Shown: positions 37,229 to 47,263 of the stretch, piece by piece | How positions within the stretch are numbered: position 1 is the first letter of the stretch | How the letters are laid out: each line of letters opens with the position of its first letter | Assembly (NCBI GenBank): GCA_007693535.1 | Contig: REDK01000099.1 | Span: 1 to 64,000, forward strand | Reading direction: 5' to 3' | From: Chromatiaceae bacterium | GTDB taxonomy: Bacteria > Pseudomonadota > Gammaproteobacteria > Chromatiales > Chromatiaceae | DNA: 64,000 bases | Translations under genes and position numbers: made by a program | Notes under the pieces: model-generated | Databases searched by the model: none | Told to the model about the DNA's origin: nothing | The model's input: the letters and a program-made list of their open reading frames with translations, nothing else

Positions 37229-38793
37229 CGGATTTCGACCCCGATGCCGGCCGCCGCCAGCCGCTCGGCCTCGTCCTCCAGCTCGACGCAGGTCAGCGGA
37301 TGCTGGGCCATCCAGCCCGGCGGGAAGCTCAGCCGCAGGGTGTCGCCGTCAGCCGCGACCACCGGCTCGGGGGCATCAGCGGTGGTGCGCCCGCGATGGA
37401 TCAGCACCGCCAGGCGCAGCAGCACGCAGAGATGGCGGGCGCAGTTCCGCGCCGGGCGCGGCAGGGCCAAGAAGGCATCGATCGGAAACCGGCGCCGATG
37501 GCCGAGCACCAGGGCGGCCAGGACGTCCTGTTCCTGGCGGGTGAAGCCGGACAGGTCGGCATACTGGATCAGATAGGCGCCGTGCTTGTGATACTGGTTA
37601 TGCGCGACCGCCAGCCCGACCTCGTGCAGATCGGCGGCCCAACCGAGCATCAGGGGATGGTTGGGATGCGCGAGCGCCCAGGCATCGCGCACCTGGGCGA
37701 ACAGGGCAAGGGCGGTCGCCCGCACCCGGGCGGCATGGTCCAGATCGACGTCGAAGCGCCGGCACAGGGTGGCAACAGTCCGCTCGCGCACGTCCTCGTG
37801 CTGGGTGCGTCCGATCATCTCGTAGATCAGACCTTCGCGCAGGGCCTGATCGGAGGCGCGCATGCGCTCGATCGCCAGATTTTGAAACAGCGCGCGCAAG
37901 ACCGCCACGCCGCCGGCAAACACCGGTCGGCGCCGGTCACTCAGGCCCTTGAAATCCAGTGCCGGAACCCGGCCGCAGGCGATCATGGCCTCGCGCAGCC
38001 GGTCAAGGGCCTCCAGGGTGATGCCGTCCTCGCTCCAGCCAGCATTGGTGACGACGCCGGCGATGGACTTGATCGTGCCCGAGCTACCGGTGGCAGTGGC
38101 CCAGCCGGACTGACGGACCACTTCACGCACCGGCCGCAGTTCCAGAGCGCAGAACAGCTCGGCCTTCTCCATCGCCTTGGCGCTGATCTTGTCGTTGACG
38201 AAGAAGCGCTGGGAGACACTGACGCAGCCCATCTCCAGGCTCTCACGCAACAATGGCATGAAGCCCTGGCCGATGATGAGTTCGGTGCTGCCGCCGCCGA
38301 TGTCCACCACCAGCCGCTTTTCGTCGCCGATCGCCAGGCCGTGGGCGACCCCCAAGTAGATCAGGCGGGCCTCCTCGCGGCCGGCAATGACCTCGATGGG
38401 ATGACCCAAGGCGCGTTCAGCCTCCTCGACGAAGTGCACCTCCGGGCGCAACTGGCGCAGGGTATTGGTGCCCACCGCGCGCACCTTGGCCGGGTCGATG
38501 TCGCGCAGGCGCTGGCCCATGCGCTCCAGGCAGGCAAATGCCCGCTCAGCGACGTCCTCGCGCAGGAAGCCGTCCGAGGTCAGCCCCTCCCCCAGGCGCA
38601 CCATCTCCTTGTAGCGGTCGATCACCTGCAGGGTGCCGCCGTCAGAGCGGGCCACGATCAGGTGAAAGGAGTTGGAGCCCAGGTCCACCGCGGCGAGGCT
38701 GTCCGGCGGCGGCGCGGCGACAGGGACTGGGCTGTCGGTGGGGGCGTTGGCGGGCAGCGGGCTGCTGGCGGCTTGGTCCAGGGCGTCGGCCAT
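37225..38793 (-). CDS. ppx: Exopolyphosphatase (Ppx/GppA family)
   Basis: 522 residues. Actin-like ATPase fold motifs AAVDLGSNSFHLIVARSDGG and VVDIGGGSTELIIGQG, followed by the helical HD-like C-terminal domain (GWAADLHEVGLAVAHNQYHK). Releases phosphate from polyphosphate; a GppA (pppGpp) activity is possible in this family. The ATG at 38793 is the first Met of a Pro/Ala-rich leader; upstream residues look non-coding. It lies 93 bp after the channel gene. Confidence 0.92.
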   Translation of the reverse strand: MADALDQAASSPLPANAPTDSPVPVAAPPPDSLAAVDLGSNSFHLIVARSDGGTLQVIDRYKEMVRLGEGLTSDGFLREDVAERAFACLERMGQRLRDIDPAKVRAVGTNTLRQLRPEVHFVEEAERALGHPIEVIAGREEARLIYLGVAHGLAIGDEKRLVVDIGGGSTELIIGQGFMPLLRESLEMGCVSVSQRFFVNDKISAKAMEKAELFCALELRPVREVVRQSGWATATGSSGTIKSIAGVVTNAGWSEDGITLEALDRLREAMIACGRVPALDFKGLSDRRRPVFAGGVAVLRALFQNLAIERMRASDQALREGLIYEMIGRTQHEDVRERTVATLCRRFDVDLDHAARVRATALALFAQVRDAWALAHPNHPLMLGWAADLHEVGLAVAHNQYHKHGAYLIQYADLSGFTRQEQDVLAALVLGHRRRFPIDAFLALPRPARNCARHLCVLLRLAVLIHRGRTTADAPEPVVAADGDTLRLSFPPGWMAQHPLTCVELEDEAERLAAAGIGVEIR

Positions 38794-38886
38794 GAGGTCC
38801 TCGCGGCATGACTGCGGGCAGGCGGGCGCCAGTATAGCGGTTGCCATCGGTATAGCGGTTGCCGCCGGAGTCCGGCAACAATGGTC

Positions 38887-41800
38887 TCAGCCGGCGGCGA
38901 CGCCCGGCCCGCTGATATCGGTCTCGGTGGCAACCGCCGGCGACCCACTCGGCGCCAGCCCCCCCGGCAACGCGCCGCCGGCGCGCAGGTGCAGGTCGCG
39001 CTGGGGGTGGGCGATGCGGATACCGGCAGCGGCAAAGCGCTGGTTGACCGCCTGATTCAGCTCCGAGGCGATGCCGAGGCGAGCCTCCGGGCTGGCCAGG
39101 AAGCAGCGCATGGCCAGGTGCAGGGCGTTGTCGCCGATGGCATCCAGGGTGATCAAGGGGGCCGGATCTTTCAGGACCCGTTGGTTGGCGGCGGCGATCT
39201 CGCCGAGGAGCCGCAGTGCCTGCATCACATCGCTGCCGTGTTCTACGCCCATGTGGATCTCGATGCGGGTGCGCTGATCGGTCAGGGTCCAATTGATCAA
39301 CTGCCCGGTGATGAGCGACTTGTTCGGGACCAGCAGTTCCTGCCCGTTCCAGTTGCGGATGGTGGTGGCGCGAATCTGGATACGCGTGACCACCCCGCTG
39401 TTACCCTCGTGGGTGACGGTATCGCCAACCCGCACCGGGCGCTCGAACAGGATGATCAGGCCGCTGATGAAGTTGGCGACGATCTCCTGCAGGCCGAAGC
39501 CGATACCGACGCTGAGCGCCGCGACCAGCCATTGCACCTGGCCCCAGGTCAGCCCCAGGGCCCCAAACACCAGCAGGGTGCCGATGACCGTGATGGCGTA
39601 GCCGATCAGAGTGGTGATGGCATAACGGCTGCCGGCGGTGACCTCGGTGTTCTTGAGCAGCAGGATTTCCAGCACCGCCGGCAGATTGCTGGCCGCCACC
39701 GCGGTGACGAGCACCAGCATCAGCACCCAGGTGAAATCGGCCAGGGTCACCGCCAGGGTCTGTTCGGCCCCATCCAGGGTGCTGGTGTAGGTCCACAGGG
39801 TGATGTTCTCCAACAGCCCCAGGGCAGGCAGGAATTGCGACCAGATGACCCACAGCCCGAAGACCGCCGCCAGGCTGATCAGGGTATTGACCAGCATGCG
39901 GGTCTGACTGTCCAAAGAGGCCAGGTCCACGCTGTCCTCGGCGGCCCGCAGCAGGTTGCCGCTCTCGTCGGCGGTCGGCGTGGTGACACCGGTCTCGCGG
40001 CTGGCGCGCCGCTCCAGGGCCGCACGCAGGGCGAGGGTGCGGCGGGTCACGATCAGCCAGCGCACGATGGACTGCTGCACCACCACCAGGCCCAGCGCGA
40101 GCCAGACCTGCTGAATCAGCGACTCCATCAGCACCCCGGCGGTGAAGGTGAATCCGGCCAAGGTCAGACTGGCCAGGCCGAGCGGAACGGCAACCGCGGC
40201 CGCGAACCAGAGATGGCGCAGCCGGCTAGCCCAGGTATGGGGATGTGCGGCCACCAAGTCTTTGATCACGCCGCGCCCCGGGTGCAGCAGCCGGCCGACG
40301 AGGATCGCAAAGCCGATCATGAATAGCACCAGGGACACGCGTCCGAGGGTACCGCCGAAGGCCGGGTCCTCGTGTTGATAGATGGTGACGGCGATACCGC
40401 CGATGGGCAGCAGCACGTAGGTGGCGAGCTGAAAGTTGAAGCGCAGCGCGCGCAGCACCTCGCCGCGCCAGCGGAAATGGCGATCGGCGACGCCACCGGA
40501 CATGCAGAGCAGTCGGAAGGCGCGCAGGTAATAGAGCGCGCTGGACATGGTCAGCAGCGCGGCCCCGACGGCGCGGGTGAAATCGGTCGCCAGCAGTGCG
40601 GCAGACAGGCGCCAACCCGACAGCGCCAGCAGCAGCGGCCAGGGGGCGGCCAGGATCAGGGTCAAGGCGATCGCCCGCAGGGTAAAGGCAAAACGGTCGG
40701 TACTGACCCGGCGCAGCGGCTCGGCGCTGGCGCGCACGGCCTGACGCGTACTGCTTGAGCGGGCCAGCAGCAGGACCACCGCAAGCAGCCCGAGCCAGGA
40801 CCAGGGCGCACGTCCGGCGTCGTCGAGCAGGACCTCCCCTACCTGCACCCAGTTGCGCGGGTCCGCCAGCCAGACCAGCGCCGCCGGCAGGGCGCGGAAG
40901 GATTGCTCGGTGATCGGCACCGTGCTGCGCACCCACAGCAGGCGTTCGGACAGGAAGGTCTCGTAGTCGGCCACCAGCGCGGCCAGCTGCTGAGCGGTAA
41001 ACTCCAGCGTCCCCAGGCCACTGAGCAACTGATCATAGAGGCCCAGCGCGCGCTGCAACAGCTCGGCCCGGCGGCGTAGCTGCTCGCGCAACTGCTGGCG
41101 CAGCCCGTCCGCGAGGTCCGCGGACAGCGCACTGCCGTCCAGCGCGATCATCGGCAACTGGGCCAGGCGCTGGGTGATCTGCTCCAGGCGCACCTGCACC
41201 GCGTCGTCCAGATCAGCGAGCTGACGCAGCTCCTCCCGATAGCGGATGCGCTCCAGGGTCGCCTCGGCGATCACATCGGCGCGGACAGCGGCCTCCCGGC
41301 GCAGGACGCGGCGGTCCGGCAACTGGCTGCGCTGGTCGATCAGCAACTGCCCCAGGGCACGGCTGAGCCCGGCCACCTCCAGGCGCTCACTGGTATTGCG
41401 GAAGTCGGTCTCCAGGCGCGCCTTGGCCTGTTCCAGGGCGAGCTGGTCCTCGCCGAGCCGTTCTAGGCGCCGGTTCAGGGGTTCGATCGCCCGCGCCAGT
41501 TCGGCATTGGCATCGGCCAGTTCGCGCACCACCGGATCGGCCTCGGCCGCGGCCCGCTGCGCGGCTTCGGCCTCGGCGCGCAGACGCTCGGCCTCGGCCC
41601 GACGCAGGGCATCGGCCTGCTCCTCCAGGTAGGCGCGGCGCTCGCGCAGGCGGCGCAGCGAGCGGCGGACCTGATCGCGGCGCGCCTCCAGCAGCGCCCG
41701 GCGGGCATCGCCGCTGGCCAGTTGCTGCTCCAGCATCAGCGCCTCGGCGCGCAACACATCGCGGCGCGCCTCCAGCAACCAGCGCCGGGCCTGTTGCTCC

Positions 41801-42564
41801 TGCGGACTCAATTCGCCGCTGGCCGGCAGGGCGAGTTCCTCGTCCACCTCGCCCAAGGCGACCCGCACCTCGGTCAGCCGCTGCCGCGCCAGGTTGGGTT
41901 GTGCCACCAGTTCGGTCAGGGCACGCTCGATCTCCACCTGCTGGACCTCCAGCGAGGTGTCCTCGGCCTGCAGGCTGACCAGCATCCGCTCCACGCCGGC
42001 CCGATCGATATCCGCTGGCAGCTCCACCGGCGGGTCGGGCAGCGGTTCAATCGCCTCCAGTTCCGCGCGAATCGCCGCCGTTCGCACCGGCGCATTGCTG
42101 ATCGCCTCGCGATAGGCGGCGGCCCGCTGATTGAAATCATTGATCTCAGCGAGATAACCGAGCAGCGACCGATATTGCTCCAGCCGCCGGGCGCGGACCT
42201 CTTCGGTCAGGCTGGTATCGGCCTCGGCCTCGCGCAGGCGGCCCTCGACCAACTCGGGGCTGACCGGCAGGGCAATGGCGCGCTCGCGCAGCGGGTCCAA
42301 CGCCGGATCCCCGGCCACGGCCGGCACTGACTCTTGCTGCGTTGTCTCCTGGGCCGCACCCGCCCCTGGTATTAGGGTCAAGAGCAACCCCAGGAGCAGG
42401 CTCGCCCGCAGCAGTAGGCCAAGACGCACCGGAACGGGCACCGTGGGGCAGTCGCCGATCGGCAAAGCAGTCGTTGGCGACCAGCGCCACGCCGCGCGAA
42501 GACGGCGACGCGCAGACACCAAGGACAGCAGCAGACCGGAAACGATCATCGCAACCACGCTCAA
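38887..42564 (-). CDS. MscK/KefA-type mechanosensitive channel
   Basis: A 1225-residue protein: signal-like N-terminus, long periplasmic coiled coil (about 80-560, rich in Glu, Arg and Leu), about eleven membrane helices (570-1000) and a C-terminal MscS module. The module has a pore helix region WLVAALSVGIGFGLQEIVAN, FISGLIILFERPVRVGD and the beta domain with NWNGQELLVPNKSLI. It opens under membrane tension and releases solutes on hypo-osmotic shock. The ATG overlaps the SDR stop codon (ATGA). Confidence 0.92.
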   Translation of the reverse strand: MSVVAMIVSGLLLSLVSARRRLRAAWRWSPTTALPIGDCPTVPVPVRLGLLLRASLLLGLLLTLIPGAGAAQETTQQESVPAVAGDPALDPLRERAIALPVSPELVEGRLREAEADTSLTEEVRARRLEQYRSLLGYLAEINDFNQRAAAYREAISNAPVRTAAIRAELEAIEPLPDPPVELPADIDRAGVERMLVSLQAEDTSLEVQQVEIERALTELVAQPNLARQRLTEVRVALGEVDEELALPASGELSPQEQQARRWLLEARRDVLRAEALMLEQQLASGDARRALLEARRDQVRRSLRRLRERRAYLEEQADALRRAEAERLRAEAEAAQRAAAEADPVVRELADANAELARAIEPLNRRLERLGEDQLALEQAKARLETDFRNTSERLEVAGLSRALGQLLIDQRSQLPDRRVLRREAAVRADVIAEATLERIRYREELRQLADLDDAVQVRLEQITQRLAQLPMIALDGSALSADLADGLRQQLREQLRRRAELLQRALGLYDQLLSGLGTLEFTAQQLAALVADYETFLSERLLWVRSTVPITEQSFRALPAALVWLADPRNWVQVGEVLLDDAGRAPWSWLGLLAVVLLLARSSSTRQAVRASAEPLRRVSTDRFAFTLRAIALTLILAAPWPLLLALSGWRLSAALLATDFTRAVGAALLTMSSALYYLRAFRLLCMSGGVADRHFRWRGEVLRALRFNFQLATYVLLPIGGIAVTIYQHEDPAFGGTLGRVSLVLFMIGFAILVGRLLHPGRGVIKDLVAAHPHTWASRLRHLWFAAAVAVPLGLASLTLAGFTFTAGVLMESLIQQVWLALGLVVVQQSIVRWLIVTRRTLALRAALERRASRETGVTTPTADESGNLLRAAEDSVDLASLDSQTRMLVNTLISLAAVFGLWVIWSQFLPALGLLENITLWTYTSTLDGAEQTLAVTLADFTWVLMLVLVTAVAASNLPAVLEILLLKNTEVTAGSRYAITTLIGYAITVIGTLLVFGALGLTWGQVQWLVAALSVGIGFGLQEIVANFISGLIILFERPVRVGDTVTHEGNSGVVTRIQIRATTIRNWNGQELLVPNKSLITGQLINWTLTDQRTRIEIHMGVEHGSDVMQALRLLGEIAAANQRVLKDPAPLITLDAIGDNALHLAMRCFLASPEARLGIASELNQAVNQRFAAAGIRIAHPQRDLHLRAGGALPGGLAPSGSPAVATETDISGPGVAAG

Positions 42565-43415
42565 TCGTCGAGATCGGTCAAACGGGCACTGATCTCCCAG
42601 AGCCGGGCATTGGCGGCCTGCTCCTCGACCTGAGCCGGCATGCTGATGATGCGCCGGTCGCCGAAGTATTCACCGCTGACATCGGCCAGTTCCGGGGCAC
42701 CGAGCAGGTACATGACCCGCTCGGCCGCCTGCTCCGGCGTCGCCAAGGCCCAGCCCAGCAGCAGGCTGACACTCTTCCAAAACAGGCCTTGGGCGCCGTC
42801 GGTCCCGCCCAGGTTGGAATTGAACACGCCGGGAAAGACGCAGTTGACGGTGACCCCGCTGCCGCGTAGCCGGCGTGCCAGCTCGCGGGTGAAATGCAGC
42901 ATACCGAGCTTGGATTCGACGTAGGCCCGCATCATCCGGTAGCGACGGCCTTGCCAACTCAGGTCGCCCAGCTCCATCGCATAGTTGATGCGGGTGCCGA
43001 CATTGACGATGCGGGCCGGCGCCGCTGCCCGCAGCTGCTCCAGCAGCAGGTTGGTGAGCAGAAACGGCGCCAGATGATTCACCGCCAGGGTGCATTCCAC
43101 CCCGTCCGGACTCAGCCGCCGGCTGGGATAGGCGGTGCCGGCGTTATTGACCAGCAGGTGCAGGCGCGGCCAGCGTGCGCTGACCTCGGCGGCCAGACGC
43201 CGCACCTCGGCCTGGGCGACCAGGTCGGCAACCAGTAGATGGACCGCGGGGTTGCCGGTGGCGGTCTCGATCGCGGCGCGGGCCGCCTCGCCGCGCCCCG
43301 GGTCACGGACCACCATCAGCACGGTTGCCCCGCCGGCAGCCAGGGCCTGGGCAACGGCGCGGCCGAGCCCCGAATTGGCACCGGTGACCAGGGCCGTCTT
43401 ATCAGCGAAATCCAT
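42561..43415 (-). CDS. Short-chain dehydrogenase/reductase, retinol-dehydrogenase-like
   Basis: 284 residues with the Rossmann motif TGANSGLG, the NNAG motif and the catalytic Y-x3-K (AYVESK). The usual catalytic Ser of the VNVSS strand is replaced (VNVGTRINYAME), which may alter or weaken activity; the neighbouring Thr could stand in. The substrate is unknown. It is the first gene of a four-gene minus-strand group (SDR, channel, ppx, EamA) with overlaps at two of the three junctions. Confidence 0.85.
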   Translation of the reverse strand: MDFADKTALVTGANSGLGRAVAQALAAGGATVLMVVRDPGRGEAARAAIETATGNPAVHLLVADLVAQAEVRRLAAEVSARWPRLHLLVNNAGTAYPSRRLSPDGVECTLAVNHLAPFLLTNLLLEQLRAAAPARIVNVGTRINYAMELGDLSWQGRRYRMMRAYVESKLGMLHFTRELARRLRGSGVTVNCVFPGVFNSNLGGTDGAQGLFWKSVSLLLGWALATPEQAAERVMYLLGAPELADVSGEYFGDRRIISMPAQVEEQAANARLWEISARLTDLDD

Positions 43416-43581
43416 AGGGTCCTCCGCGGTTCAGGAAAACGGCAGGCGCGCCCGCGCGGGCCGCCGGCCACTTGGGTGATGAGATCAGGCAAGGGGATCA
43501 GACAGGGGAGAAGACAGGGAAGCTCAGGACCGGGCTGACGGTAGGCCAGCCGACGACCATTGCTTCGGCTTGCGGATCATA

Positions 43582-43598
43582 ACGGTTAATCTAACCGT
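43582..43598. promoter_or_regulatory. Perfect palindrome, candidate operator
   Basis: ACGGTTA-atc-TAACCGT lies in the 287-bp gap between the divergent SDR gene and the coiled-coil membrane protein gene. A further half-site-like CGGTT follows directly. The form suits a dimeric repressor such as a TetR-type protein; no such gene is adjacent. Confidence 0.4.
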
Positions 43599-43702
43599 CG
43601 GTTCAGCAACATACCCCCACTCGGGCGACACCCCTTGGCAGCGGGGTCGGGCTGGCCGATGATGGTACCGACCAGTCACTGATCCCAGGGGAAGGCAGCA
43701 GC

Positions 43703-45091
43703 ATGACCAACCTATCCGACGGTTCCCACGACGGTTCCCACCAAGAACCCCCGGACCTCGGCGCCTGCCTGCAGCAGCAGGCCCCCATCGAGTCGCCAGT
43801 GCACGATGTCGCTCTGGCCCTGGTAGAGCGGATCGCCGACGTCGACGACGACCGCCGCCGCAGTGTCGGGCTGCTGCAGAAGGCCTTTGCTGCACATCGT
43901 GACGAGACCTTCAATCGCTTCCGACGCACCCGTAACGGACTGCTGACAGCCCTGGCGCTGGTGGTGGCGCTGGGAGTGGTCACCACGCTGTGGCTGGGGC
44001 TGGAGCTGGCGCAGCAACGGACCCGCGCCAGCACTGCCATCAACGCGCTGCAGGCGCAGATCGTCGACCTGCAAGCCGTAACCGGCCGGCCTGCCGATGG
44101 GCTGAGCGAGCGGGTTGATGGCATCGCCACAGCCTTGGCCGAACTGACGCGCCAGGTGGAGGCGATCCCAACCGACGCGGTGGCCGCCCTGCGCGGCGAC
44201 CTCGATCTACAGCTTGCGGCCCTGGCGACGGCACAGGAACCGATGCTGGCCGATGCGGTGGCAAGCCAGGTCGCGCAAGCGCGTGCGGACCTAGAGGCCG
44301 GCGTCCTTGCCAGTATCGAACAACTGCGCGAGCAGTTGGAAGCCATGGTCGGGGCCGCGCCGGACGCCGCTTCGCAGGTCGACCTGAGCGCCGACCCGCA
44401 AAACGGCGATGCAGCCCTCGCCGCCACGGTCAGCCACCAATTGCTCGACGAGCGCCTGACCCAGATCGAGCGGGAGCACCAGCAGTTGGTCGCGGCCCTG
44501 GCGATGACCGAGGGAACCGAGCGCGCCACCGCTGCAGTCACACCAGCGGATGCCGTCACCGCAGACGCGGCACCGACGGCAGCGCCCGCTACCGAGGCTC
44601 CCGCCCCCCCCGAGGATGCACCCCCAGATGCACCCCCAGATGCACCCCGAGATACCCCCCAGGACGCACCCCAGACGGCGGTCGAGCTGGCCGCCGACGC
44701 CACAAGCGATGCGCCCAGACCAGATGCCGAACCCGAGACCATAGCCGCGGCAACAGCAGGATCATCACTCGCTGCCCCATCGGCTTCCGACGGTTCTCTC
44801 GTCGTCGGCGATCGGCTCTATGCGCTGCAATTGATCGGCTTTTACAGTCGCGACGAGCGCGATGTCTTCATCGCCAACTATCCACTACCGCCCGCGGTCT
44901 ACGGGCGCGAGGAGATGTTCCGCGGCCGGCCCTGGTTCGTCCTGATCCACAGCCTCTATGCCGATCCACAGGAAGCCAACGCGGCGATTGCGGAGCTGCC
45001 GGAGGTATTGCAAAAACTCAACGCCTGGGTGCGACCGCTGAACCCGGAAACCGAGCTGGACGTGATCATCACTGCCAGCGCGCGGCCCTGA
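43703..45091 (+). CDS. Membrane-anchored coiled-coil protein with SPOR-like C-terminal domain
   Basis: 462 residues: about 75 cytoplasmic residues, one membrane helix (LLTALALVVALGVVTTLWLG), a coiled coil with alternating hydrophobics (about 105-280), an Ala/Pro/Asp-rich linker and a compact C-terminal domain (RLYALQLIGFYSRDERDVFI, RGRPWFVLIHSLYADPQEAN). The last part looks like a SPOR domain, which binds denuded peptidoglycan at division sites, as in DamX. The linker carries a 12-bp tandem repeat (DAPPDAPPDAP). Exact function unknown. Confidence 0.75.
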   Translation: MTNLSDGSHDGSHQEPPDLGACLQQQAPIESPVHDVALALVERIADVDDDRRRSVGLLQKAFAAHRDETFNRFRRTRNGLLTALALVVALGVVTTLWLGLELAQQRTRASTAINALQAQIVDLQAVTGRPADGLSERVDGIATALAELTRQVEAIPTDAVAALRGDLDLQLAALATAQEPMLADAVASQVAQARADLEAGVLASIEQLREQLEAMVGAAPDAASQVDLSADPQNGDAALAATVSHQLLDERLTQIEREHQQLVAALAMTEGTERATAAVTPADAVTADAAPTAAPATEAPAPPEDAPPDAPPDAPRDTPQDAPQTAVELAADATSDAPRPDAEPETIAAATAGSSLAAPSASDGSLVVGDRLYALQLIGFYSRDERDVFIANYPLPPAVYGREEMFRGRPWFVLIHSLYADPQEANAAIAELPEVLQKLNAWVRPLNPETELDVIITASARP

Positions 45092-45319
45092 GGAGGCGCT
45101 GATGATCGGCCATGCCGGCTAACATGCTGGTGCGCATGCTGGTGCGCATGTTGGCCAAACAGCGGCACCACAGCTGACGGCACGGCCGCTGGTTCCCTAT
45201 GATGTTCGGTCGCTGATCCGGTTGCTAGGGCCATCGCAGCAGCGGCCGCAACCGCCACTGCTGCAACGCCGACCAAGTGCTGTCGATTCCCGGTTGAGAA
45301 CAGATACCGGGATGACCAC

Positions 45320-46054
45320 TCAGTCGACGGTCTCCGCGGGTTCGATCTCCGGCAGGTTTAGGCCCCTGCCCTTGAACACCACGCGGAGGTCCAGGTTGTC
45401 GAGCTGGGTCAACACGTTTGGGTCCTCGTCAACATCGAATACCCAGGTCGCCTGCCGACCGCGAACCTCGGTGGCATTGCTCTCGACGATATCGGTGGGG
45501 GTTTCGATGCGGTTGACGATGCGCAGGCCGGAAAACATCGCCGCCATCTGCGCCATCATCTGTTGCTGCATCTCCGCCGCGCCAGCCTCCTCGGCACCGA
45601 GGGCGTCGCCATTCCCGGAGCGCTGGGTCAGTACATAGTTGCCGGCCGCGTCGCGGCTGAGGCTCATGCCGCTATCCTCGAAGAACGAGGTCTCGGCCAA
45701 TGCCTCCAAACTGTCGAAACGCAGCTTGATCTGCATGTATTTCCAGCCATCGACCACCTCGGAGTCGACCGCCAACAGCTCCACGCCATCCACCCGATTC
45801 TCTTCGAAGTCGGCCCGTACCCGCGCCTCGTCGAACTCGAACGGGGTGTCCTGCTCGACCTCCATCTCCTCGCCCATCGCCTGTGACATCTGCTGCATCG
45901 CCTCGAGCTGGGCAATGGTCTGCTCGGCCATGCCGTAGCGGATCTCGAAGGTGCCCGAACCGTTCTTGTTCAGGGCCAGGGTCTGATCGACCTTGACGCA
46001 GCCAGTGGCCGCCAGCAGCAGTGTTAGAACCCCGAGCCAGCGCAGAACTCGCAT
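45320..46054 (-). CDS. Predicted lipoprotein of unknown function
   Basis: 244 residues starting MRVLRWLGVLTLLLAATGCV, a signal peptide with lipobox ATGC. The mature part has beta-rich segments (VDQTLALNKNGSGTFEIRYG, ATWVFDVDEDPNVLTQLDNL) and a Met/Gln-rich acidic helix (AMQQMSQAMGEEMEVEQ). It resembles LppM-like lipoproteins in its opening, which is a weak match. Converges with the coiled-coil protein gene; possibly transcribed with the MerR regulator, which ends 187 bp upstream. Confidence 0.7.
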   Translation of the reverse strand: MRVLRWLGVLTLLLAATGCVKVDQTLALNKNGSGTFEIRYGMAEQTIAQLEAMQQMSQAMGEEMEVEQDTPFEFDEARVRADFEENRVDGVELLAVDSEVVDGWKYMQIKLRFDSLEALAETSFFEDSGMSLSRDAAGNYVLTQRSGNGDALGAEEAGAAEMQQQMMAQMAAMFSGLRIVNRIETPTDIVESNATEVRGRQATWVFDVDEDPNVLTQLDNLDLRVVFKGRGLNLPEIEPAETVD

Positions 46055-46241
46055 CGCGTATCTCCAGTTGAAAGAAGGATGGTCGGCGCGTGCCGCCGCC
46101 CGGCAGACCGGCGCCGACCTGGTTCGGCTCGCCCCCGGCTGCCGGCGCCCCCGGAAGGGCCTGGCCGACACCCGGATGCGGGGCCGCAGGCAACCATCCT
46201 ATGCCGAGGGGGCTGAATTGCAAGCATGCGGCCGTATGGCG

Positions 46242-47261
46242 CTAAATTTCGATGCCCTCGGCATCGATGACGCGCGCTAGAGCCGCCTCCATGGTTGCCC
46301 GGGCGTGGGCGCTGGCGGCATGCAGAAAGGCATGCAGAGCGGCATCGTCGGCATTGCGATGCTCGCACTCCTGGCTGTAGTTCTCGAAGGCGACCAGGCT
46401 GGACACAAGCTGGACAAGATGGTGCGGGCATTCGCAGCGCACCGTCGGCGAGGCAGCGGCGATGCGGGCCAGGGCGGCGGTATCGTAGCGGCGTCGCGGC
46501 AGCGGCCCACTCAGGTCCATGTCGTCCAGAAGTTCGGCCGCCTCCGGCGCCGCGTGGGCGCGATGAGCGGTGGCACACCAGCGCCGCACCTCGGCCACAT
46601 CCGCCGGTGCCCGCCGGGCGCTGACCCGCAAGGTCCGCAGGCGCTCCAGCACCGCGCGGCTGGCGAATTCGTAGATCACCACCGCCCGCGCCGCCCTGGA
46701 GCAGGCCAGCAGGTCGGTGATGCGCTGCACTTGATCCGGATGGATGCTTGGGCATTCCAGTAGCAGCAAGTCTAGCTTCAGCCCGGCCGCCTCCTGGCGA
46801 AAGCGCGCCTCGTCCTCGAACACCCCAACGAACTCCACCGCGCCGGCCATGGGCTCAGCCGCTGCGGCGGGCCCGACTGAGGTCGCCAGGGTTAGCATGG
46901 CCGGCAGGCGTGCACCCAGGACGCCGACTCGGCAGGGCACACTTGGCTCCGGGTCAAGCGGCCGGGCACCAAGCCCGCGCACCCGCTCGCGGAGATCAAC
47001 AAGAGACAACTGCGCCACGTGGCTGATGGCATCGCCGTTGTCCACCAGTCGCTTGATCAGGGTCAGACGTGCCAAGTCGTCGGCACCGTACAGGCGGGTA
47101 CCGGCCTCGGAGCGGAACGGGGTCACCACCGCATAGCGGCGCTCCCACACCCGTAGGGTATCCGGCGGGATCCCGGTCAACCGGGCAACCGCCCCGATCC
47201 GATAGGTCTGACCAGCCGGTGGCGTCTCGGGGTCGATCAATGGTCTCTCCTCGCTGCCCAT
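46242..47261 (-). CDS. MerR-family regulator with B12-domain-like middle and Cys/His C-terminal domain
   Basis: 339 residues. The MerR winged helix is clear (YRIGAVARLTGIPPDTLRVW, ERRYAVVTPFRSEAGTRLYG). A Rossmann-like middle domain follows (about 105-230) in the position of the cobalamin domain of CarH/LitR regulators, but lacks the D/E-x-H-x-x-G cobalamin motif. The C-terminal helical domain contains CECPHHLVQLVSSL and YSQECEHRNADD, which could bind a metal. The ATG at 47261 is taken because it begins just before the conserved part. The signal it senses is unknown. Confidence 0.8.
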   Translation of the reverse strand: MGSEERPLIDPETPPAGQTYRIGAVARLTGIPPDTLRVWERRYAVVTPFRSEAGTRLYGADDLARLTLIKRLVDNGDAISHVAQLSLVDLRERVRGLGARPLDPEPSVPCRVGVLGARLPAMLTLATSVGPAAAAEPMAGAVEFVGVFEDEARFRQEAAGLKLDLLLLECPSIHPDQVQRITDLLACSRAARAVVIYEFASRAVLERLRTLRVSARRAPADVAEVRRWCATAHRAHAAPEAAELLDDMDLSGPLPRRRYDTAALARIAAASPTVRCECPHHLVQLVSSLVAFENYSQECEHRNADDAALHAFLHAASAHARATMEAALARVIDAEGIEI

Positions 47262-47263
47262 GT

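Noticed and set aside
37300-38811. Open frame of 503 codons on the plus strand
   Set aside because: Antisense to ppx; a low-complexity mirror frame without motifs.
38881-40326. Open frame of 481 codons on the plus strand
   Set aside because: Antisense to the MscK-type gene; Gln/His/Asp-rich mirror frame.
45123-45155. 12-bp tandem repeat CATGCTGGTGCG
   Set aside because: Only about 2.6 copies between two convergent genes; too small to interpret.
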